From Burkholderia sp. USMB20 (GTDB taxonomy: Bacteria > Pseudomonadota > Gammaproteobacteria > Burkholderiales > Burkholderiaceae): DNA of 64,000 nt. This document shows, in pieces, positions 45,100 through 54,137 of this stretch (positions within the stretch are counted from its first letter, which is position 1; each line of letters begins with the position of its first letter). The stretch covers positions 806,001 through 870,000 of the forward strand of contig NZ_JTAN02000021.1 in the NCBI RefSeq assembly GCF_000949135.2, written 5' to 3'. Under the pieces are notes generated by a model. That model saw nothing but the letters and a program-made list of their open reading frames with translations. It was not told where the DNA came from and did not search any database. A program made the position numbers and the translations under genes.

Positions 45100-46404
45100 T
45101 CACGCGCGCCGTGGCCGCGCGCAGATCGCGGATACGACGGCCGAGTTGCCGATCACCAGCAACAGCGTCCGCAACATCTCGCAGAACGGATCGACCGCCA
45201 CGAACAGCACGAACGCGGCCTCGAACGGCAGGTGCAGCGCCGCGCACACCATGCCGGCGAGCGACACCGTCACGACGCCCGACGTGCCCGTCGACGCGAA
45301 CCCGGCCAGCACCGACGCGACCAGCACGACGCACAGCTCGCCGGGGCCGAGCGACCGCTCGTAGAGTTGCGCGACGAACAGCGTCGCACTCGCGTAATAG
45401 ACCATCGGCCCGACGCGCAGCAGCGACACGGCGAGCGGCACGACCAGCTCGACGCGCGCGCGGGCGAAGCCGAAGCCGTCGGCCAGGCACTCGATCATGC
45501 TCGGCATGCAGGCCACGCTGCTGCGCGTGGCGAGCGCCATCGCGAACGGCGTGCGCAAGCCGGCGAGCGTCCCGGCCAGCGTCGCGCCCGAGCGCTTCCA
45601 GATCACGACGATCGCCGCCGCGATCAGCACGAGCGCGACGACCGCGAACGCGGCGACGAAGCGGACCATCGCCTCGAGCGGCCCGAACCCCGACGTGCCG
45701 ATCTGCGCGGCGCCGCCGCAGAACAGCACGATCGGCGTCGGATACGCGAGCCAGTGCATGATCTTCTGGCACGTGCAATAGACGGTCTCCAGCGTCTGGC
45801 TCAGCGCCGCCGAGATGCTGGGCGGCACGCGCCCCGACGCGAACCCGAAGAACAGCGAGAACACCAGCGCCTTCAGCGTGTCGCCGCTCGCGAGCGCCGC
45901 GAAGAAGTTGCCGGGCACCAGCGCGATCAGCATGTCGGCGAGGCCCGACGTCTTCTCCGCGGGATCGCTGCCGTACAGCGTCATCACGGTATCGCTCGCC
46001 GCGCCGTCGCTGCCGACCAGCGCGCCGAACGCCTTCAGCGTCGCGGTCGACAGGTGCTCGCCCGGCCGCATCGCGACCAGCACGACCGCGCCGACCGCCA
46101 CGACGAACACCGACACGCAGCTGAAGATCGTGATCACGCGCAGCACGAGATCCGACGCGTTGCCGTCGCGCAGCAGCCGCTGCAGGCTGAAGATCACGGC
46201 GGCCGTCATGAACGGCAGCGCCGTCATCTTGAGCAGGCCGACGTACACCTGGCCCACGTAGTCGAATTGCGGTGCGGCCGCCGGCCACAACACGCCCGCC
46301 ATGATGCCGAGCGCGAGGCTGCCGAAGACCGTCAACGGATGGATCGCGAGCGCATGCAGCCGCTCGATGCGTGGTGTGATCCTGATGTTCTCGTTCATGT
46401 TCAT
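45100..46404 (-). CDS. Dicarboxylate/amino acid:cation symporter (DAACS family)
   Basis: Inner-membrane secondary transporter of 434 residues with eight or more hydrophobic segments and the two re-entrant regions of the glutamate-transporter fold. It retains TALPFMTAAVIFSLQRLL near the N-terminus, the SS pair of hairpin 1 as ALATRSSVACMPSMIE, and a GFASTGTSGVVTVSL hairpin-2 region. The usual NMDGT-type sodium motif is replaced by LRVGPMVYYAS, suggesting altered cation or substrate use. Start at 46404, 1 base beyond the previous gene's stop; followed by the racemase gene. Confidence 0.85.
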   Translation of the reverse strand: MNMNENIRITPRIERLHALAIHPLTVFGSLALGIMAGVLWPAAAPQFDYVGQVYVGLLKMTALPFMTAAVIFSLQRLLRDGNASDLVLRVITIFSCVSVFVVAVGAVVLVAMRPGEHLSTATLKAFGALVGSDGAASDTVMTLYGSDPAEKTSGLADMLIALVPGNFFAALASGDTLKALVFSLFFGFASGRVPPSISAALSQTLETVYCTCQKIMHWLAYPTPIVLFCGGAAQIGTSGFGPLEAMVRFVAAFAVVALVLIAAAIVVIWKRSGATLAGTLAGLRTPFAMALATRSSVACMPSMIECLADGFGFARARVELVVPLAVSLLRVGPMVYYASATLFVAQLYERSLGPGELCVVLVASVLAGFASTGTSGVVTVSLAGMVCAALHLPFEAAFVLFVAVDPFCEMLRTLLLVIGNSAVVSAICARPRRA

Positions 46405-46405
46405 G

Positions 46406-47371
46406 TCAGTGACCCATCGCATCGAGCAGGGATTTCACGTCGAGCCGCTTGTTGCGCTCGGCCAGGAACTGGTTGACGAACGCAAGCAGCGTCGGCATGG
46501 ACACCGGCACGCCGACGGCAAGCGCGTCGGTGAGGTCGTCGAAGGTCGCGACGCGCAGCCGGATCGGCGCGGTCGGGTCGTCCTGCATCACGCGCTTGAT
46601 CGCGAGCTCGTCGCGATACACGGCCGTGACCGCGCCGGCGTTCAGTGCGTCGAGCGTCGCCGGCCAGCTCGGATAGGTGCGCACCCGCGCGGCCGGAAAA
46701 TCGTTGCGCGCGTATTCGGCGTAGGCGGACCCCGCGACGACGCCGATCGTGCCGCGATAGTCGCGCACGACTTCGGGCAGCGGCCGCCCTTTCGCGAGTT
46801 CGGCGAAGCCGACGCGGTTGATCAGCAGCGCGCGCCGCAGGCTGATGTACGGCGTGCTGAAGCGCACCACCTGCGCCCGCGGCAACGTACGCGACAGCTT
46901 GCTGATCGCGACGTCGGCCTGCCCGGTCGCGAGCAGATGCACGACGTCGTCGAACGTGCGCGCATCGCGGTCGAACTGCACCGGCACGCCGAGCTTTTTG
47001 GCGAGCTCGTCGGCGAGGTCGATGTCGACGCCCGCCAATGCGCCGTTGCGCGACATGAAGAACGGCGGCTGATCGACGCCGAGCACCGCGACGACGAGCG
47101 TGCCGCGCGTGACGATGCGGGCGAACTCCGGCGCGAGCAGCCGGCCGTCGGGCATCTGCACGAGCCCGGTCGCCGTGGTGGCGGGTGCCGTCACCGCTGC
47201 GGGCGCCGCCGGCGCGGACGCATCGAGGGCCAGCGCCGGCGCGGCGCACGACACGGTCACGAGTACGCAGGCCGCACGGCGCAAGGGCCGATGCAGGCAT
47301 CGCCGCTCGGGGACGAACTCGCGGAACCAGGCAAGCAGCGCGCACGCGGCGCGTCCGGAAAAGAGGTTCAT
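46406..47371 (-). CDS. Periplasmic amino-acid-type solute-binding protein (type II fold)
   Basis: A 321-residue protein with a long N-terminus containing a signal sequence (ACVLVTVSCAAPALALDA, cleavage near residue 49), a ~25-residue Ala/Pro/Thr linker and a bilobal binding domain: LVVAVLGVDQPPFFMSRNGALAGVDIDLADELAKKLGV, VHLLATGQADVAISKLSRT, YRGTIGVVAGSAYAEYARNDFP, LNAGAVTAVYRDELAIKR. First of three minus-strand genes with a secondary symporter and racemase. Binding proteins of this family normally serve ABC importers; no ABC gene is present here, so it may deliver to a transporter elsewhere or act with the symporter. Confidence 0.85.
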   Translation of the reverse strand: MNLFSGRAACALLAWFREFVPERRCLHRPLRRAACVLVTVSCAAPALALDASAPAAPAAVTAPATTATGLVQMPDGRLLAPEFARIVTRGTLVVAVLGVDQPPFFMSRNGALAGVDIDLADELAKKLGVPVQFDRDARTFDDVVHLLATGQADVAISKLSRTLPRAQVVRFSTPYISLRRALLINRVGFAELAKGRPLPEVVRDYRGTIGVVAGSAYAEYARNDFPAARVRTYPSWPATLDALNAGAVTAVYRDELAIKRVMQDDPTAPIRLRVATFDDLTDALAVGVPVSMPTLLAFVNQFLAERNKRLDVKSLLDAMGH

Positions 47372-47691
47372 GGCGGCAGTGGGACGGGGAGTATCGAACG
47401 ACCGCGCGGCCGTTCGTGCAGAACGGGCGCCGGACCCTTGCGCGGGGCGCGGCACCGTCGCCCGGCGCCGCGCCCTCCCGCACGCCCAATGTGTCAGAAG
47501 CGCCTTCCGGCCGAAATCCGCCGGAAGGCCCGGCCCGGATGGCACGGGACGCCCGGACGGGCCGCCGCGACGGGGCCGGATGCAGATAGAAATTCGCGAT
47601 GCCGCGGATTGAAACAAGCAATTTCACAAACCAAGGGTGAACCCGGATACTGGCAACACTTCATCAACACCCAAGCAAAGGAACCCGCAAG
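47372..47691. other. Divergent intergenic region upstream of ahpC
   Basis: About 320 bases between the binding-protein gene and ahpC. The right third is relatively AT-rich and should hold the ahpC promoter; AAAGGA lies 8-9 bases before the ahpC start as ribosome site. No OxyR-type site could be identified confidently by eye. Confidence 0.45.
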
Positions 47692-48255
47692 ATGCCGATC
47701 ATCAACACCCAAATCAAACCGTTCAAGGCAACCGCATACCACAACGGCGATTTCGTGCCCGTGACCGAAGAGAACTTCAAGGGCAAGTGGTCCGTCGTCG
47801 TGTTCTACCCGGCCGACTTCACGTTCGTCTGCCCGACCGAGCTGGGCGACCTCGCCGACCGCTACGCGGAATTCCAGAAGCTGGGTGTCGAAATCTACGG
47901 CGTGTCGACCGATACGCACTTCACGCACAAGGCCTGGCACGACACGTCGGACACGATCGGCAAGATCAAGTACCCGATGATCGGCGACCCGACGCTCACG
48001 CTGTCGCGCAACTTCGACGTGCTGATCGAAGAAGAAGGGATGGCGCTGCGCGGCACGTTCGTGATCAACCCGGAAGGCGAGATCAAGCTGTGCGAAATCC
48101 ACGACAACGGCATCGGCCGCGACGCCGGCGAACTGCTGCGCAAGGTGCAGGCTGCGCAATACATCGCGGCGCACCCGGGTGAAGTGTGCCCGGCCAAGTG
48201 GACGCCGGGTGCGGAAACGCTGACCCCGTCGCTCGACCTGATCGGCAAGATCTAA
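47692..48255 (+). CDS. ahpC: Alkyl hydroperoxide reductase subunit C (2-Cys peroxiredoxin)
   Basis: Cytoplasmic peroxidase of 187 residues that reduces hydrogen peroxide and organic hydroperoxides. The peroxidatic C47 in FVCPTE and resolving C166 in EVCPAKW are present, along with [14 protein letters not shown] and the arginine in [12 protein letters not shown]. The length is that of typical AhpC. It is reduced by AhpF, encoded 129 bases downstream on the same strand. Confidence 0.97.
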   Translation: MPIINTQIKPFKATAYHNGDFVPVTEENFKGKWSVVVFYPADFTFVCPTELGDLADRYAEFQKLGVEIYGVSTDTHFTHKAWHDTSDTIGKIKYPMIGDPTLTLSRNFDVLIEEEGMALRGTFVINPEGEIKLCEIHDNGIGRDAGELLRKVQAAQYIAAHPGEVCPAKWTPGAETLTPSLDLIGKI

Positions 48256-48384
48256 GGGTCGCCCGGCGCCTCGCTCGAGGCGCCCAGGAAGCACCCAGCC
48301 GGGCCGCTGCCTCGCGCGGCGGCCCGCACCCTCCTCCGGCACGACGTGCCCGAGCAGCCAAATCAATACGGAATCCGAAACGCC

Positions 48385-49983
48385 ATGCTCGACGCCAATC
48401 TCAAGAACCAACTGAAAGCGTACCTCGAAAAGATCACGCGCCCGATCGAACTCGTCGCGTCGCTCAACGACAGCGCGAAATCGCAGGAACTGCTTGCGCT
48501 GCTGAACGAGATTGCGTCGCTGACGTCGCGCGTGACCGTGACCGAACGCCGCGACGATGTCGAGCGCAAGCCGTCGTTCTCGATCGGCGAACCCGGCAAG
48601 CCGGCCGGCATCCGCTTCGCCGGCATCCCGATGGGCCATGAATTCACGTCGCTCGTGCTCGCGCTGCTGCAGACGGGCGGCCATCCGGTCAAGCTCGACG
48701 ACGACGTGATCGAACAGATCCGCGCGCTCGACGGCGACTACACGTTCGAGACGTATTTCTCGCTGTCGTGCCAGAACTGCCCGGAAGTCGTGCAGGCGCT
48801 GAACGTGATGTCGCTGATCAACCCGCGCATCCGCCACGTCGCGATCGACGGCGCGCTGTTCCAGAACGAAGTCGATGCGCGCCAGATCATGGCCGTGCCC
48901 ACGATGTTCCTGAACGGCGAATCGTTCGGCCAGGGCCGCAGCAGCGTGAAGGAAATCCTCGCGAAGCTCGACACGGGTGCCGGCGAGCGCGCCGCGAAGT
49001 CGCTCGAGAACAAGCCGGTGTTCGACACGCTGATCGTCGGCGGCGGCCCGGCCGGTGCGGCCGCGGCAATCTACTCGGCGCGCAAGGGCATCGCGACGGG
49101 CGTCGTCGCCGAGCGTTTCGGCGGCCAGGTGCTCGACACGATGGCGATCGAGAACTTCGTGTCGGTGCAGGAAACCGAAGGGCCGAAGTTCGCCGCGGCG
49201 CTCGAGCAGCACGTGAAGCAGTACGACGTCGACATCATGGACGTGCAGCGCGCCGACGCGCTGATTCCGGGCGACGTGCATCAGATCCGCCTGGCGAACG
49301 GCGCGGTGCTGAAGGCGAAGACGATCGTCCTCGCGACCGGCGCGCGCTGGCGCGAAATCAACGTGCCGGGCGAGCGCGAATACCGCAACCGCGGAGTCGC
49401 GTACTGCCCGCACTGCGACGGCCCGCTGTTCAAGGGCAAGCGCGTCGCGGTGGTCGGCGGCGGCAACTCGGGCGTCGAGGCCGCGATCGACCTGGCCGGC
49501 ATCGTGAAGGCCGTCACGCTGATCGAATTCGGTGCGCAACTGCGCGCGGACGAAGTGCTGCAGCGCAAGCTGCGCAGCCTGCCGAACGTGACGATCGTCA
49601 CGCAGGCGCAGACGACCGAGCTGACCGGCGACGGCAGCAAGCTGAACGGGCTCGTCTACAAGGATCTGCGTTCGGGCGAAACGAAGCGGGTCGATCTCGA
49701 AGGCGTGTTCGTGCAGATCGGCCTCGTGCCGAACACCGAGTGGCTGAAGGGCACGGTCGAACTGTCGAAGCACGGCGAGATCGTCGTCGATGCGCGCGGT
49801 GCGACGTCGGTGCCGGGCGTATTCGCCGCCGGCGACGTGACGACGGTGCCGTTCAAGCAGATCGTGATCGCGGTGGGCGAAGGCGCGAAGGCATCGCTCG
49901 GCGCGTTCGATCACCTGATCCGGCAGGACGCGACGCCGGCTACTGCCGACGCGCCGCAGGCCGAAGAAGCGATCGCCGCGTAA
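48385..49983 (+). CDS. ahpF: Alkyl hydroperoxide reductase subunit F (NADH:peroxiredoxin reductase)
   Basis: Flavoprotein of 532 residues that passes electrons from NADH to AhpC. The N-terminal thioredoxin-fold tandem has the redox pair C129-x-x-C132 (SCQNCPEV); the reductase part has the FAD site [12 protein letters not shown] near residue 215, the second disulfide in [12 protein letters not shown] near 350, the NADH site [14 protein letters not shown] and the FAD-binding [15 protein letters not shown]. Start ATG at 48385 ([11 protein letters not shown]); a longer in-frame reading upstream is not family-like. A terminator follows. Confidence 0.96.
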   Translation: MLDANLKNQLKAYLEKITRPIELVASLNDSAKSQELLALLNEIASLTSRVTVTERRDDVERKPSFSIGEPGKPAGIRFAGIPMGHEFTSLVLALLQTGGHPVKLDDDVIEQIRALDGDYTFETYFSLSCQNCPEVVQALNVMSLINPRIRHVAIDGALFQNEVDARQIMAVPTMFLNGESFGQGRSSVKEILAKLDTGAGERAAKSLENKPVFDTLIVGGGPAGAAAAIYSARKGIATGVVAERFGGQVLDTMAIENFVSVQETEGPKFAAALEQHVKQYDVDIMDVQRADALIPGDVHQIRLANGAVLKAKTIVLATGARWREINVPGEREYRNRGVAYCPHCDGPLFKGKRVAVVGGGNSGVEAAIDLAGIVKAVTLIEFGAQLRADEVLQRKLRSLPNVTIVTQAQTTELTGDGSKLNGLVYKDLRSGETKRVDLEGVFVQIGLVPNTEWLKGTVELSKHGEIVVDARGATSVPGVFAAGDVTTVPFKQIVIAVGEGAKASLGAFDHLIRQDATPATADAPQAEEAIAA

Positions 49984-50016
49984 CGCGCGACGCACCGCAC
50001 AGGTTCGTCTCTCTTG

Positions 50017-50052
50017 GCCCCGCATGCCCTGGTCGGCGTGCGGGGCTCTTTT
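50017..50052 (+). terminator. Terminator after ahpF
   Basis: GCCCCGCATGCC pairs with GGCGTGCGGGGC (12-bp stem with one G-T pair, six-base loop), followed by TCTTTTT. It lies 34 bases after the ahpF stop. Confidence 0.85.
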
Positions 50053-50097
50053 TCATCCGGTGCGGAGCAGCACGGCGCGCGCGCTGCGGCGCCCTGC

Positions 50098-50931
50098 TCA
50101 CTGGGTCGCGCCGGGCCCGGCGTTCGCCGGTGCAGGCGCCTTGATATTGCTCGACTGCCTGACCAATTGGTCGGTCATCGCGGCAGCGACCGAATTCGCC
50201 CCCGCCGACGTGTGCTGCCGATCGCGGCTCGGCGTCGCCACGTATTGCGGCGCCGGCAACGACGGATCCAGCTTCGCCGATTCACGCACGAGCGCAGCGG
50301 TTTCCGGGGTTTCGGATTTCATGGCGGACGGTGCTGCCGCGTGTCGCTCGAGCCCGTCGCGTTTGCGCGCCGCGTGCTGCGGAGGCTGATACGCCGCCTG
50401 CTGGCTCGGCCGGCTTGCCTGCGCGGCCTGGGCCGGCGGCGCCGATTGCGTCGATTGCGCCGGCTGGGCCGATTGCGCTGCTTGTATCGGCGCTTGTACA
50501 GGTTGCGCGGGCTTGGCCTTCGGCGGGGTCGCATCCTCCGGCTCGACCGTCACGACGTGGACGGTCGGTGGCGGAGCACTCGGTTTCACCGGTTTCGCCG
50601 GTGCGGCGATGACCGGCGCGACGGCAGCGGAGGCCGGTGCCGCATTCGTACGCGCAGCGGCCGCGGCAGGCGGCGCTACGGCCGCTGGTTGCGGCACCGC
50701 CTCGTCCACATGCGCGGACGGGACGGCGACGGGCGCGGGCGGCGCGATCGTGCCTTGTGCGGTGTGACCGTCGTTCGCCGCGGTCACGGCGGCGGCAGGT
50801 GCTGCGGCATCGCCGATGCCGGCTTCCGCGATCGCGCGGTGGTCCGCACGCAGGAGCATCACGTAGCCGCTGCCTGCCGCGGCAACCAGCAAACCGCCGG
50901 CGATCATCAATGTCTTACGGGTACGAGTCAT
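50098..50931 (-). CDS. Membrane-anchored Pro/Ala/Gln-rich protein of unknown function
   Basis: A 277-residue protein with one N-terminal hydrophobic segment (TLMIAGGLLVAAAGSGYVMLL) and then almost entirely low-complexity sequence rich in Ala, Pro, Gln and Ser, including QSAQPAQSTQSAPPAQ around residue 155. No folded domain recognised apart from a possible short one at the C-terminus (VRESAKLDPSLPAPQYVATPSRD). The likely topology is an inner-membrane anchor with a long periplasmic linker. Monocistronic, ending toward the ahpF terminator. Composition is reminiscent of TonB- or FtsN-like linkers, but no such domain is visible. Confidence 0.6.
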   Translation of the reverse strand: MTRTRKTLMIAGGLLVAAAGSGYVMLLRADHRAIAEAGIGDAAAPAAAVTAANDGHTAQGTIAPPAPVAVPSAHVDEAVPQPAAVAPPAAAAARTNAAPASAAVAPVIAAPAKPVKPSAPPPTVHVVTVEPEDATPPKAKPAQPVQAPIQAAQSAQPAQSTQSAPPAQAAQASRPSQQAAYQPPQHAARKRDGLERHAAAPSAMKSETPETAALVRESAKLDPSLPAPQYVATPSRDRQHTSAGANSVAAAMTDQLVRQSSNIKAPAPANAGPGATQ

Positions 50932-51099
50932 GCTTGCTCACCGATCCAATCGACGTGAACAAGCCATGATACGCGCGCGTTCGCGCATGATCCCGCACGA
51001 ATACAATTGGTTGCATTGACGTCGACCCCAAGAGCGCCGAGGCCGTACGATGCTGCGCGCCCTATCGTCTGACGGTTCGGCACCGTCTGCCTTCCGCCA

Positions 51100-51999
51100 T
51101 CAGATGCAGAAGATCGCGACCGCGATCCCGCCGAACAGCGCCCACTTGACGACGTAGTACACGGTGCGATTCCACGCCTTCAGCCGCTTGCCGGCGCGGC
51201 GAATCGCATACAGGTACTTGAATGCATGATTGAGCCCGCCCGTGCGGTCGCCCGTTTCGTTCGGCGACGCGGCCGCGCGCATCAGCAGTTGCCCGAACGC
51301 ATCGTTGATGCGCTGCGCCCAACGATATTTCATCGGGCGGTCGATGTCGCAGAACAGGATCACGCGATCGCGCGCGGTGCGATTCTCGGCCCAGTGCAGA
51401 TAGGTCTCGTCGAACATCACGGCCTCGCCGTCGCGCCACGCATACGACTCGCCGTCGACGACGATCCGGCACGCGTCGTCGTTCGGCGTGTCCAGCCCGA
51501 GGTGGTAGCGCAGCGAGCCCGCATACGGATCGCGATGCAGGCCGAGCTTGCCGCCCGGCGGCAACTGCGCGAACATCGCGGCCTTGATCGACGGAATCCG
51601 CGACAGGATCTCGACCGTGCGCGGACACAGCGCCTGCGCGGACGGATGCGGCGCGTCGTACCACTTCAGATAGAAGCGCTTCCAGCCGTTGCGAAAGAAC
51701 GAATTGAAGCCGATGTCGTTGTACTCGCCCGACGCCTTGATCCGGCTGGCATCGCGCAACGCGAGCGCCTCGTCGCGGAAGGTCCGCCATTCGCGCTGCA
51801 GCACGGCGAGTTCCGGAAAGTGCCGCGTGTCGAGAAACGGCGTGGTCGGCACCGACGAGAACGCGTAGGAAAAGCAGTTCAGCGGCGCGGTGAAGGTCGA
51901 GTGATCGGATAGTTGCCTGAACAACCTGTGCCGAACCTTGCCGCGCCGGTGCGTATGGACGACACACGCAATGAACACGATCAACAGGACCCAGCGCAT
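51100..51999 (-). CDS. lpxO: Aspartyl/asparaginyl beta-hydroxylase-type enzyme, LpxO-like lipid A hydroxylase
   Basis: A 299-residue 2-oxoglutarate/Fe(II) hydroxylase with hydrophobic segments at both ends (RWVLLIVFIACVV; YYVVKWALFGGIAVAIFCI), the topology of LpxO, which 2-hydroxylates a lipid A acyl chain at the inner membrane. The iron ligands H155-x-D157 in LHRDPYAGSLRYHLGL and H202 in DETYLHWAENRT, and the arginine in RDRVILFCD, are intact. Single gene on the minus strand. The assignment to LpxO rather than another membrane hydroxylase is by size, topology and motif order. Confidence 0.84.
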   Translation of the reverse strand: MRWVLLIVFIACVVHTHRRGKVRHRLFRQLSDHSTFTAPLNCFSYAFSSVPTTPFLDTRHFPELAVLQREWRTFRDEALALRDASRIKASGEYNDIGFNSFFRNGWKRFYLKWYDAPHPSAQALCPRTVEILSRIPSIKAAMFAQLPPGGKLGLHRDPYAGSLRYHLGLDTPNDDACRIVVDGESYAWRDGEAVMFDETYLHWAENRTARDRVILFCDIDRPMKYRWAQRINDAFGQLLMRAAASPNETGDRTGGLNHAFKYLYAIRRAGKRLKAWNRTVYYVVKWALFGGIAVAIFCI

Positions 52000-52130
52000 C
52001 GATATTTCCCCCGTAAGTTGTTTTACGGAATTCTAGGTACGGGGAAAATTTCCTGCGCTGAAGCGCAGGCGGCGCGAGGTGCGTCGGCAAGACGCAAAGA
52101 GGATGCCGATCGAATCATGCCGGCACACCG

Positions 52131-52154
52131 AAAAGCCCGTGCCGACGGGCTTTT
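52131..52154 (-). terminator. Terminator of the ABC-importer/peptidase operon
   Basis: A 10-bp perfect stem AAAAGCCCGT / ACGGGCTTTT with a GCCG loop. Read on the minus strand it ends in TTTT and lies about 55 bases past the last gene of the operon; it may work in both directions. Confidence 0.8.
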
Positions 52155-52208
52155 CGACGCAACCGGAATGCGCGCGCGGCATGCTGCCGACCCGCGCGCA
52201 TGCGGCGA

Positions 52209-52763
52209 TTATTCCGGAAACGGTAACTCAGTTTGTCCGTCAGCGCGCATACCGAACGTGTTGAGCGTCATCGCCACGAGCGCGTAATAGCCGAGCAGCG
52301 CGACGAGGTTCACCACGGTCTCGTGGCCGAATCGCGCCTGCGCGCGCGCGAACGTCGCGTCGCTCACGCGCCGCGTGTCGTACAGCTCGGTCGCGAACGC
52401 ATGGATCAGCGCATCGTCGTCCGATTCGAATGCCGGCTCGACGCCACGGCGGATCGCTTCGGCCGTCGCGGCCGGCACGCCGGCATCGAGCGCGATCGGA
52501 TGGTGGATGTGCCACTCGGCCTGCGAGCGCCAGCGCGCGGCCGTCACGAGAATCGCGAGTTCCGACAGCCGCAGCGGCAAACCCGTGCGATAGCGGCAGA
52601 ACGCGCCGAGCCGCTGCGCGTGCTGCGCGAGCTCGGGGCTCGCGATCCAGCCGAGGAACGGCCCGTTCAGGTTGCCGCGCGGGCCGCTGAGGATCTCGGC
52701 GAGCACGGCCTTCTGCTCGTCGGTGGCCGATGCGGGATCGAAGGGAGGCAGTCTGTCTGTCAT
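52209..52763 (-). CDS. Carboxymuconolactone decarboxylase family protein
   Basis: A 184-residue helical protein of the AhpD/carboxymuconolactone-decarboxylase superfamily. The core LSELAILVTAARWRSQAEWHIHHPIALDAGV has the family's histidine-rich motif (EWHIHH), but the C-x-x-C of the peroxidase AhpD is absent, so a decarboxylase-like or unknown activity is more likely. The C-terminus (VVNLVALLGYYALVAMTLNTF) is typical. It is the last gene of a six-gene operon with an amino-acid importer and is separated from the aminotransferase gene by 25 bases; a terminator follows. Confidence 0.85.
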   Translation of the reverse strand: MTDRLPPFDPASATDEQKAVLAEILSGPRGNLNGPFLGWIASPELAQHAQRLGAFCRYRTGLPLRLSELAILVTAARWRSQAEWHIHHPIALDAGVPAATAEAIRRGVEPAFESDDDALIHAFATELYDTRRVSDATFARAQARFGHETVVNLVALLGYYALVAMTLNTFGMRADGQTELPFPE

Positions 52764-52788
52764 GGCGAGGGTTCGGTGAGGTCGTGAT

Positions 52789-54123
52789 TCACGCGCCGGC
52801 CGACGCGAGCGCCGCGTCGATCGCGCCGGACAGTCGCTCGACGATCGTGTCGATCTGCTGCGCGGTGCAGACGAACGGCGGTGCGACCAGGATGTGATCG
52901 CCGTGCACGCCGTCGATCGTGCCGCCCATCGGATACACCATCAGGCCGCGCTGCATCGCCTCGCGCTTGACCGCCGCATGCAGCTTCAGCGCGGGATCGA
53001 ACGTCGCCTTGCTGTCGCGATCGCGCACGAGCTCGACGCCGACGAACAGCCCGCGGCCGCGCACGTCGCCGACATGCGGATGCGCACCGTACTGCTCGCG
53101 CAGCGACGCCCGCAGTTGCTCGCCGCGCGCCTTCACGTTGTCGAGCAGCTTCTCTTCGGCGATCACGCGCTGCACTTCGAGCGCGGCCGCACAGGCGGTT
53201 GCGTGGCCGAGATACGTGTGGCCGTGCTGGAAGAAGCCCGAGCCGTCGACGATCGTCCGGTAGATGCGATCGCTCACAAGCGTCGCGCCGATCGGCTGGT
53301 AACCCGCGCCGAGCCCTTTCGCGATCGTCAGCAGGTCGGGCGCGACTCCGTCTTCGTCGCATGCGAACAGGTAACCGGTACGCCCCATCCCCGACATGAT
53401 TTCATCGAGAATCAGCAGCACGCCGTACTTGTCGCACACCGCGCGGATCTTCTTCAGGTAGGTACGCACCGGCGGCACCGCGCCGGCCGTCGCGCCGACC
53501 ACCGTCTCCGCGACGAACGCCGCGACGTTTTCCGCGCCGAGTTCGACGATCTTCTGCTCCAGTTCGTCAGCCAGGCGCTGCGCATACGCTTCGTCGGTTT
53601 CTCCCGCCTGCTGGTCGCGATACGCATAACACGGGCTCACGTGGTGCGCTTCGATCAGCAGCGGCAGGAACGGCTCGCGCCGCCATGCGTTGCCGCCGAT
53701 CGCGAGCGCGCCGAGCGTGTTGCCGTGATAGCTCTGGCGGCGTGCGATGAAATGGCGGCGCTGCGGCTCGCCCTTTTCGACGAAATACTGGCGCGCAAGC
53801 TTCAATGCGGCTTCGACCGCCTCTGATCCGCCCGACACGAAATACACGTGTTCGAGGCCGGCCGGCGCGGCCTCGACGAGCCGGTCGGCCAGCTCCTCGG
53901 CCACCTCGGTCGTGAAGAACGACGTATGCGCATACGGCAGTTGCTGCGCCTGCCGCTTGATCGCATCGATCACGCGCTGGTTGCTGTGCCCGAGACACGA
54001 CACGGCCGCGCCGCCGCATGCGTCGATATAGCGTTTGCCGGTCGAATCGATGATCTCGATGCCGTCGCCTGCGACGGCGACGGGCAAGGTGGCGCGCGGA
54101 GCGCGATGGAAAACGGTCGTCAT
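52789..54123 (-). CDS. Class III pyridoxal-phosphate aminotransferase
   Basis: A 444-residue omega-aminotransferase. Seen: GSEAVEAALKLARQY (residues ~99-113), SYHGNTLGAL, the cofactor aspartate D240 in LILDEIMSGMGRTG and the Schiff-base lysine K269 in TIAKGLGAGYQPIGA, then the GHTYLGHATACAAALEV segment. The family moves amino groups from omega- or beta-amino acids or diamines to a keto acid. In the operon it follows a C45-type amidohydrolase gene by 14 bases, so its substrate is probably the amine released or imported by the neighbours. ATG at 54123 is used; an ATG four codons earlier (54135) is equally possible. Confidence 0.9.
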   Translation of the reverse strand: MTTVFHRAPRATLPVAVAGDGIEIIDSTGKRYIDACGGAAVSCLGHSNQRVIDAIKRQAQQLPYAHTSFFTTEVAEELADRLVEAAPAGLEHVYFVSGGSEAVEAALKLARQYFVEKGEPQRRHFIARRQSYHGNTLGALAIGGNAWRREPFLPLLIEAHHVSPCYAYRDQQAGETDEAYAQRLADELEQKIVELGAENVAAFVAETVVGATAGAVPPVRTYLKKIRAVCDKYGVLLILDEIMSGMGRTGYLFACDEDGVAPDLLTIAKGLGAGYQPIGATLVSDRIYRTIVDGSGFFQHGHTYLGHATACAAALEVQRVIAEEKLLDNVKARGEQLRASLREQYGAHPHVGDVRGRGLFVGVELVRDRDSKATFDPALKLHAAVKREAMQRGLMVYPMGGTIDGVHGDHILVAPPFVCTAQQIDTIVERLSGAIDAALASAGA

Positions 54124-54137
54124 GCGTTGCCTCATGG

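Noticed and set aside
47692-49983. An OxyR site was looked for upstream of ahpC
   Set aside because: No convincing spaced ATAG-type pattern could be recognised by eye in 47372-47691.
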